Shown here one piece after another: positions 61,104 through 64,000 of a stretch of DNA of 64,000 nucleotides. The stretch comes from Rhizorhabdus sp049889055 (GTDB taxonomy: Bacteria; Pseudomonadota; Alphaproteobacteria; Sphingomonadales; Sphingomonadaceae). Positions within the stretch are counted from its first letter, which is position 1. Each line of letters opens with the position of its first letter. The notes beneath the pieces were generated by a model that saw only the letters and a list, made by a program, of their open reading frames with translations, did not search any database and was not told the origin of the DNA. The stretch is taken from positions 18,341-82,340 of the forward strand of contig NZ_JBLTWO010000014.1 in the NCBI RefSeq assembly GCF_049889055.1, read 5' to 3'. The translations under genes were made by a program, and so were the position numbers.

Positions 61104-61979
61104 GTGAAGGCCCTTCGCATAGGCACCCGTGGATCGCCGCTCGCGCTGGTCCAGGCCGGGATGGTGCGCGACGCACTGATCGCCGCTCACGGCGTCGCGG
61201 CCGAGATCGTCATCATCCAGACCACCGGCGATGTCGTGCAGGACCGTCCTCTGGCCGATATCGGCGGGAAGGCCCTGTGGACCAAGGAACTCGACCGGGC
61301 CCTGCTGGCGGGCGAGATCGACTGCGCGGTCCATTCGATGAAGGACGTCGAGACGATCCGTCCCGCCGCCATCGCGATCGTCGCCATGCTGCAGCGCGCG
61401 GATGTGCGCGACCGGCTGATCGGCGCTGCGACCATCGCCGATATTCCGCAGGGCGCCACAGTCGGCACCAGCTCGCCGCGCCGTCGCGCACAATTGCTGC
61501 GGATGCGCCCCGACCTGACGATCGTCCAGTTTCGCGGCAATGTCGACACGCGCCTCGCCAAGCTGGCGGCGGGAGAGGCCGATGCCACGCTGCTCGCGGC
61601 GGCAGGGCTTGAGCGCCTCCAGCGGCCCGATGTCGGCACCCCGATCGCGCTCGACGTGATGCTGCCCGCCCCTGCGCAGGGCGCGGTGGGGATCGAGGCG
61701 CGGAGCGACGATGCCGACATGCGCGCGATGCTCGCGGTGCTTGACCACCCGCCGACCCATGGCTGCGTCCTGGCCGAACGCGCTCTGCTCGCCGGGCTCA
61801 ACGCCGGTTGCCACTCGCCGGTGGCGGCGTTGGCGGACACGAGCGGCCTGATCCGGGCCGAGCTCTATGCCGAAGACGGCAGTGCCCATGTCGCCGGCTC
61901 TGGCAACGATCCCGCATCATTGGCGCGCGACCTGCTGGCCCGCGCACCCGACTCCATCCGAAAGTTGTTCGCCGCATGA
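61104..61979 (+). CDS. hemC: Porphobilinogen deaminase HemC
   Basis: 291 residues from a GTG start. Family motifs IGTRGSPLALVQ, SMKDVET, GTSSPRRRAQL, FRGNVDTRL and the dipyrromethane-cofactor cysteine in LNAGCHSPVA near residue 234. It polymerises four porphobilinogens. ATGA overlap with hemF. Confidence 0.97.
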   Translation: MKALRIGTRGSPLALVQAGMVRDALIAAHGVAAEIVIIQTTGDVVQDRPLADIGGKALWTKELDRALLAGEIDCAVHSMKDVETIRPAAIAIVAMLQRADVRDRLIGAATIADIPQGATVGTSSPRRRAQLLRMRPDLTIVQFRGNVDTRLAKLAAGEADATLLAAAGLERLQRPDVGTPIALDVMLPAPAQGAVGIEARSDDADMRAMLAVLDHPPTHGCVLAERALLAGLNAGCHSPVAALADTSGLIRAELYAEDGSAHVAGSGNDPASLARDLLARAPDSIRKLFAA

Positions 61980-62818
61980 AGCCTCTCGACTCCGAACAGA
62001 CCCAGGCCCGGCACTGGTTCGAGCATCTCCGCGACCTGATCTGCGCCGAATTCGAGGCGATCGAGCGCGAGGCGGGCTCCGATGCCAGTTTCGATTATAC
62101 AGCCTGGGACCGCTCGGATCCGTCCGGCGAACCCGGCGGCGGCGGTGTGCGCGGCGTGATGAAGGGCCGCGTCTTCGAAAAGGTCGGGGTCAATGTGTCG
62201 ACCGTCGGCGGTGCATTCGAGGGCGATTTCGCCAAGTCGATCCACGGCGCGGCCGAAGACCCGCAATTCTTCGCCACCGGGATCAGCCTGGTCGCGCACA
62301 TGACCAATCCGCACGTCCCTGCGGTGCACATGAACTGCCGTTTCCTGACGACCACCAAACGCTGGTTCGGCGGCGGCGCCGATCTCAACCCGCCGCTTCC
62401 CTATCCCGAAGACACCGCAGATTTCCACGCGACGCTGCAACGCGCCTGCGACGCCCACCCGGCGGGCGACTATCCGCGCTTCTCGGCCTGGGCAGAGGAC
62501 TATTTCCGCATCCCGCACCGCGGCGTCAACCGGGGCGTCGGCGGCATATTCTTCGATCATCTGGAGGGCGATTTCGCCACCAACTTCGCCTTCGTCCAGG
62601 ATGTCGGGCGCGCCTTCCTCGACGCCTATCCGCGCATCGTCCGGCGGAGGATGAACGATCCGTGGACGCCGGAGGACGAGGCGGCGATGCTCGAATGGCG
62701 CGGGCGTTATGCCGAGTTCAATCTCGTCTATGATCGCGGCACGCTGTTCGGCTTGAAGACCGGCGGCAATATCGACGCGATCCTGATGAGCCTCCCGCCG
62801 CGTGCGACCTGGGCATGA
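61976..62818 (+). CDS. hemF: Oxygen-dependent coproporphyrinogen III oxidase HemF
   Basis: 280 residues. HemF motifs GGGGVRGVMKGRVFEKVGVN (in part), NPHVPAVHMNCRF, WFGGGADLNP and RGVNRGVGGIFFDHL. It uses O2, which matches the aerobic AcsF. Overlaps hemC and hemE by ATGA. Confidence 0.97.
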   Translation: MKPLDSEQTQARHWFEHLRDLICAEFEAIEREAGSDASFDYTAWDRSDPSGEPGGGGVRGVMKGRVFEKVGVNVSTVGGAFEGDFAKSIHGAAEDPQFFATGISLVAHMTNPHVPAVHMNCRFLTTTKRWFGGGADLNPPLPYPEDTADFHATLQRACDAHPAGDYPRFSAWAEDYFRIPHRGVNRGVGGIFFDHLEGDFATNFAFVQDVGRAFLDAYPRIVRRRMNDPWTPEDEAAMLEWRGRYAEFNLVYDRGTLFGLKTGGNIDAILMSLPPRATWA

Positions 62819-63837
62819 CGCCGCCGCTGCTCTCCGTGCTCAAGGGCACGCGCGCCGACGTCCCGCCGGTGTGGCTGATGCGGCAGGCCGGGCGCTATCT
62901 GCCCGAATATCGCGCGCTGCGGGCCGACAAGGGCGGGTTCCTCGAACTCGCGACCGATCCCGCGACCGCAGCCGAGATCACGCTCCAGCCGATCCGCCGC
63001 TTCGGCTTCGACGGCGCGATCCTGTTCTCCGACATATTGATGGTGCCATGGGCGCTCGGCCAGGCGCTGAGCTTCGGGCCCGGCGAAGGTCCGCAGCTCA
63101 CCCCGGCGCTGGCGGATTTCGACATCGACCGCCTGCCCCCCGCGCTCGACCGGCTCGACCCGGTCTATGAAACCGTCCGCCGCGTCGCCGCCGCGCTGCC
63201 GCCGGAGACGACCCTGCTCGGCTTTGCCGGGTCGCCGTGGACCGTCGCGACCTATATGGTCGCCGGTCAGGGGAGCCGCGACCAGCATGAGACGCGCGAG
63301 TTCGCCTATCGCGACCCGCAGGCCTTCGCGCACATCATCGATGTCGTGACCGAGCTGACGATCGACTATCTCTCGCGGCAGATCGCGTGCGGCGCGATGG
63401 CGGTGCAATTGTTCGACAGCTGGGCCGGCACCCTCAGCCCCGCCCAGTTCGACCGCTGGGTAATCGCCCCGACCGCCCGGATCGTCGCCGCGCTCCACGA
63501 ACGCCATCCCGAAACGCCGGTGATCTGCTTCCCCAAGGGCGCGGGCGGCAAGCTCGTCGCCTATGCGAAGGAAACCGGCGCCGATGCGATCGGCCTCGAC
63601 GAAACCGTCGACCCGGCATGGGCGAACGCGGCACTGCCCGAAGGGCTACCCGTCCAGGGCAATCTCGACCCGCTCGCCCTGCTCGCCGGCGGCGCCGAAC
63701 TCGACTCCGCGATCGACCGGGTGACCACGGCGCTCCGCGACCGCCCCCACATCTTCAACCTCGGCCACGGCATCTTGCCGCAAACCCCGATTGCCCATGT
63801 CGAGGCACTATTGGCGCGGGTGCGTGGGGCGGCGTGA
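62815..63837 (+). CDS. hemE: Uroporphyrinogen decarboxylase HemE
   Basis: 340 residues. Signature PVWLMRQAGRYLPEYR at the N-terminus, FSDILMVPWALG, and GNLDPLALL near the C-terminus with NLGHGILPQTP. It removes four acetate carboxyls from uroporphyrinogen III. Last gene of the hemCFE run. Confidence 0.97.
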   Translation: MTPPLLSVLKGTRADVPPVWLMRQAGRYLPEYRALRADKGGFLELATDPATAAEITLQPIRRFGFDGAILFSDILMVPWALGQALSFGPGEGPQLTPALADFDIDRLPPALDRLDPVYETVRRVAAALPPETTLLGFAGSPWTVATYMVAGQGSRDQHETREFAYRDPQAFAHIIDVVTELTIDYLSRQIACGAMAVQLFDSWAGTLSPAQFDRWVIAPTARIVAALHERHPETPVICFPKGAGGKLVAYAKETGADAIGLDETVDPAWANAALPEGLPVQGNLDPLALLAGGAELDSAIDRVTTALRDRPHIFNLGHGILPQTPIAHVEALLARVRGAA

Positions 63838-63850
63838 GGGGGTGTAAGGG

Positions 63851-63875
63851 TTGGCGGCGCCTACGGCGCTACCAA
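63851..63875 (+). terminator. Imperfect hairpin after hemE
   Basis: TTGGCGGCGCC and GGCGCTACCAA pair with two mismatches around a 3-nt loop, 14 nt beyond the hemE stop. The remaining 125 bases to the window end contain no supportable gene. Confidence 0.5.
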
Positions 63876-64000
63876 GCCTGAGACATTGCCGCGCGGAGTA
63901 AGCTGATAAACGAGGCTATGATGATGACGGGGCAGCAATAAAGCCGCATCTCACATAGCAGCGGGTAGATCACCCGCCAGTCAAACCGGAATTACTGCAC

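Noticed and set aside
63876..64000. 25-codon hydrophobic minus-strand frame near the right end
   Set aside because: Too short, no ribosome-binding site, no homology recognised.
1..64000. CRISPR arrays, tRNA, rRNA, insertion sequences, integrases or attachment sites
   Set aside because: None recognised by reading; no regularly spaced direct repeats, cloverleaf sequence or transposase motifs were seen.

Overview
The window reads as one contiguous, high-GC alphaproteobacterial chromosome segment. It most resembles an aerobic anoxygenic phototroph of the Sphingomonadales. Support for this includes a puf operon with tetraheme PufC, O2-dependent AcsF for ring closure, a crtCDF carotenoid set, PpsR/PpaA regulators, no puc genes, and a gene order (bchFNBHLM-lhaA-puhABC-acsF-puhE-hemA; bchCXYZ-pufBALMC) typical of such clusters. 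The organism assignment is inference from gene content and order, not from a marker gene.

Layout. Positions 1-13.5 kb carry signalling and chemotaxis: the 3' part of a sensor histidine kinase, a LuxR-type response regulator, a soluble globin-coupled chemoreceptor, a membrane GGDEF/EAL protein with a degenerate GGDEF motif, and a chemotaxis operon (STAS protein, cheA, cheR, cheB, cheD, cheY, cheW, a second cheB lacking the catalytic histidine, and a small unknown protein) ending in a strong hairpin. Positions 13.5-19.2 kb hold accessory genes: a DUF2256 zinc-ribbon protein overlapping tail to tail with a cryptochrome/photolyase-family gene, a TonB-dependent siderophore receptor, and a putative nuclease-toxin/partner pair.

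Positions 19.6-63.8 kb are the photosynthesis gene cluster. It begins with a lipoprotein cytochrome c facing bchG-PucC/BCD-bchP-tspO plus an unlisted small membrane ORF that appears to start at CTG. Next come ppsR and ppaA, then the long plus-strand run bchF to hemA. A short islet of two exported unknown proteins and a DUF3422 gene separate this from the minus-strand bchCXYZ-pufBALMC superoperon. crtF and crtD/crtC are divergent, followed by bchIDO with a small membrane protein, a second tspO, and hemC-hemF-hemE.

How it works together: hemA, hemC, hemE and hemF feed protoporphyrin; BchHID, BchM, AcsF, BchNBL, BchXYZ, BchF, BchC, BchG and BchP convert it to bacteriochlorophyll a; PufLM/PuhA/PufBA bind it; PufC and possibly the lipoprotein cytochrome re-reduce the reaction centre. 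TGT-N12-ACA palindromes (PpsR/CrtJ-type operators) lie before bchC (two, 8 bp apart), between crtF and crtD, between bchI and tspO2, before hemC, and in degenerate form before bchF. Most gene joints are 4-nt ATGA/GTGA overlaps, so translation is tightly coupled. I see no rRNA, tRNA, CRISPR array, insertion sequence or integrase. crtA, crtB, crtI, bchE and pufQ are not present in the window.
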